NCBI GenBank assembly: GCA_964350605.1
Contig: CAYGKP010000171.1
Span: 1 to 5,380 of the forward strand
Direction: 5' to 3'
Source of the DNA: CAYGKP01 sp964350605
GTDB taxonomy: Bacteria > Bacteroidota > Bacteroidia > Cytophagales > JAAEPT01
Length of the DNA: 5,380 bases
Shown here: piece after piece, positions 5,241 to 5,380 of the stretch
How the letters are laid out: the number at the start of each line of letters is the position of its first letter
How positions within the stretch are numbered: position 1 is the stretch's first letter
Position numbers and translations under genes: made by a program
The notes under the pieces: model-generated
What the model was told of the DNA's origin: nothing
The model's database searches: none
Seen by the model: only the letters and a program-made list of their open reading frames with translations

Positions 5241-5380
5241 GACAATATTACGTGGCGATCCTTCTGCTCGGCGCGCTGCTTGCGCCCAGCACACTTTCGG
5301 CTCAGGCGGATCGCTTTGACGAGATCGATCGTCGGCTTAAGCAGTTGGCCACGACGACCGGTTCGGGCCTAAAGGGACAA
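5237..5380 (+). CDS. gspD: Exported protein, probably T2SS secretin GspD, 3' partial
   Basis: The ATG overlaps the ATPase stop (ATGA at 5237-5240), and the frame stays open for 48 codons to the window edge. The translation begins with a clear Sec signal peptide: MRQYY, a hydrophobic core (VAILLLGALLAP) and an A-x-A site, with cleavage likely after Ala24 (SAQA|DRFD). The first mature residues, DRFDEIDRRLKQLATTTG, form a charged amphipathic helix. From memory this matches the start of Bacteroidota T2SS-type secretins, where a short helix with 'L-x-x-L-x-x-T' precedes the first N domain, and a secretin gene beside gspE is common. A secretin is the outer-membrane channel of the machine and has to be encoded somewhere near. 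Only the export signal is directly shown; the secretin domain itself lies beyond the window, so another periplasmic or outer-membrane component remains possible. Confidence 0.6.
   Translation, partial: MRQYYVAILLLGALLAPSTLSAQADRFDEIDRRLKQLATTTGSGLKGQ

Noticed and set aside
2..5380. Type IVa pilus operon as the main interpretation
   Set aside because: No retraction ATPase PilT and no PilM/N/O are present, and minor pseudopilins of I/J type plus a probable secretin fit a T2SS-like system better; it cannot be fully excluded because the flanks are missing.
2..5380. Transposons, CRISPR arrays, tRNA/rRNA genes, rho-independent terminators
   Set aside because: No inverted-repeat-bounded element, regular spaced repeats, tRNA-like cloverleaf or hairpin plus T-run was seen; coding sequence fills virtually the whole window.

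Overview
The window carries one tightly packed, co-directional (+ strand) gene cluster for a type II secretion system (T2SS)-like or type IV pilus-like machine. Three features suggest Bacteroidota or a near relative: almost no start codon has a Shine-Dalgarno sequence, the pseudopilin/ATPase/peptidase set is reduced, and a beta-rich, polymer-forming-type protein sits beside the pseudopilins. The GC content looks moderately high for that phylum (judged by eye), which would fit a high-GC lineage such as Saprospiria or Rhodothermia. The taxonomic placement is inference.

Layout from left to right: (1) 2-847, the 3' part of a beta-strand-repeat, bactofilin-like protein whose start lies before the window; (2) 837-1196, a small pseudopilin (GspI-like); (3) 1177-1671, a second minor pseudopilin (GspJ-like); (4) 1674-2831, the inner-membrane platform protein GspF/PilC; (5) 2873-3274, the major pseudopilin GspG with a DxDxDG motif; (6) 3277-3795, a minimal prepilin peptidase (GspO/PilD family) without the N-terminal methylase domain; (7) 3798-5240, the assembly ATPase GspE; (8) 5237 to the window end, the start of an exported protein, most likely the outer-membrane secretin GspD. 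Genes overlap or are 2 nt apart throughout. The only gap, 41 nt, lies before the major pseudopilin. No RNA genes, mobile elements, CRISPR arrays or convincing terminators were seen.

How the parts would work together (family knowledge): the peptidase clips the three prepilins at their Gly|Phe or Gly|Tyr sites; the hexameric ATPase at the cytoplasmic face drives the platform protein GspF; GspF stacks the major pseudopilin under a tip of minor pseudopilins; and the pseudopilus pushes substrates through the secretin. GspC, GspH, GspL, GspM and a classical GspK are not in the window. The most unusual member is the beta-rich protein of gene 1, which occupies the place where a GspK/PilX-type tip component would be expected. 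The machinery itself belongs to a known class, so this is better described as a lineage-specific variant than as an entirely new system.
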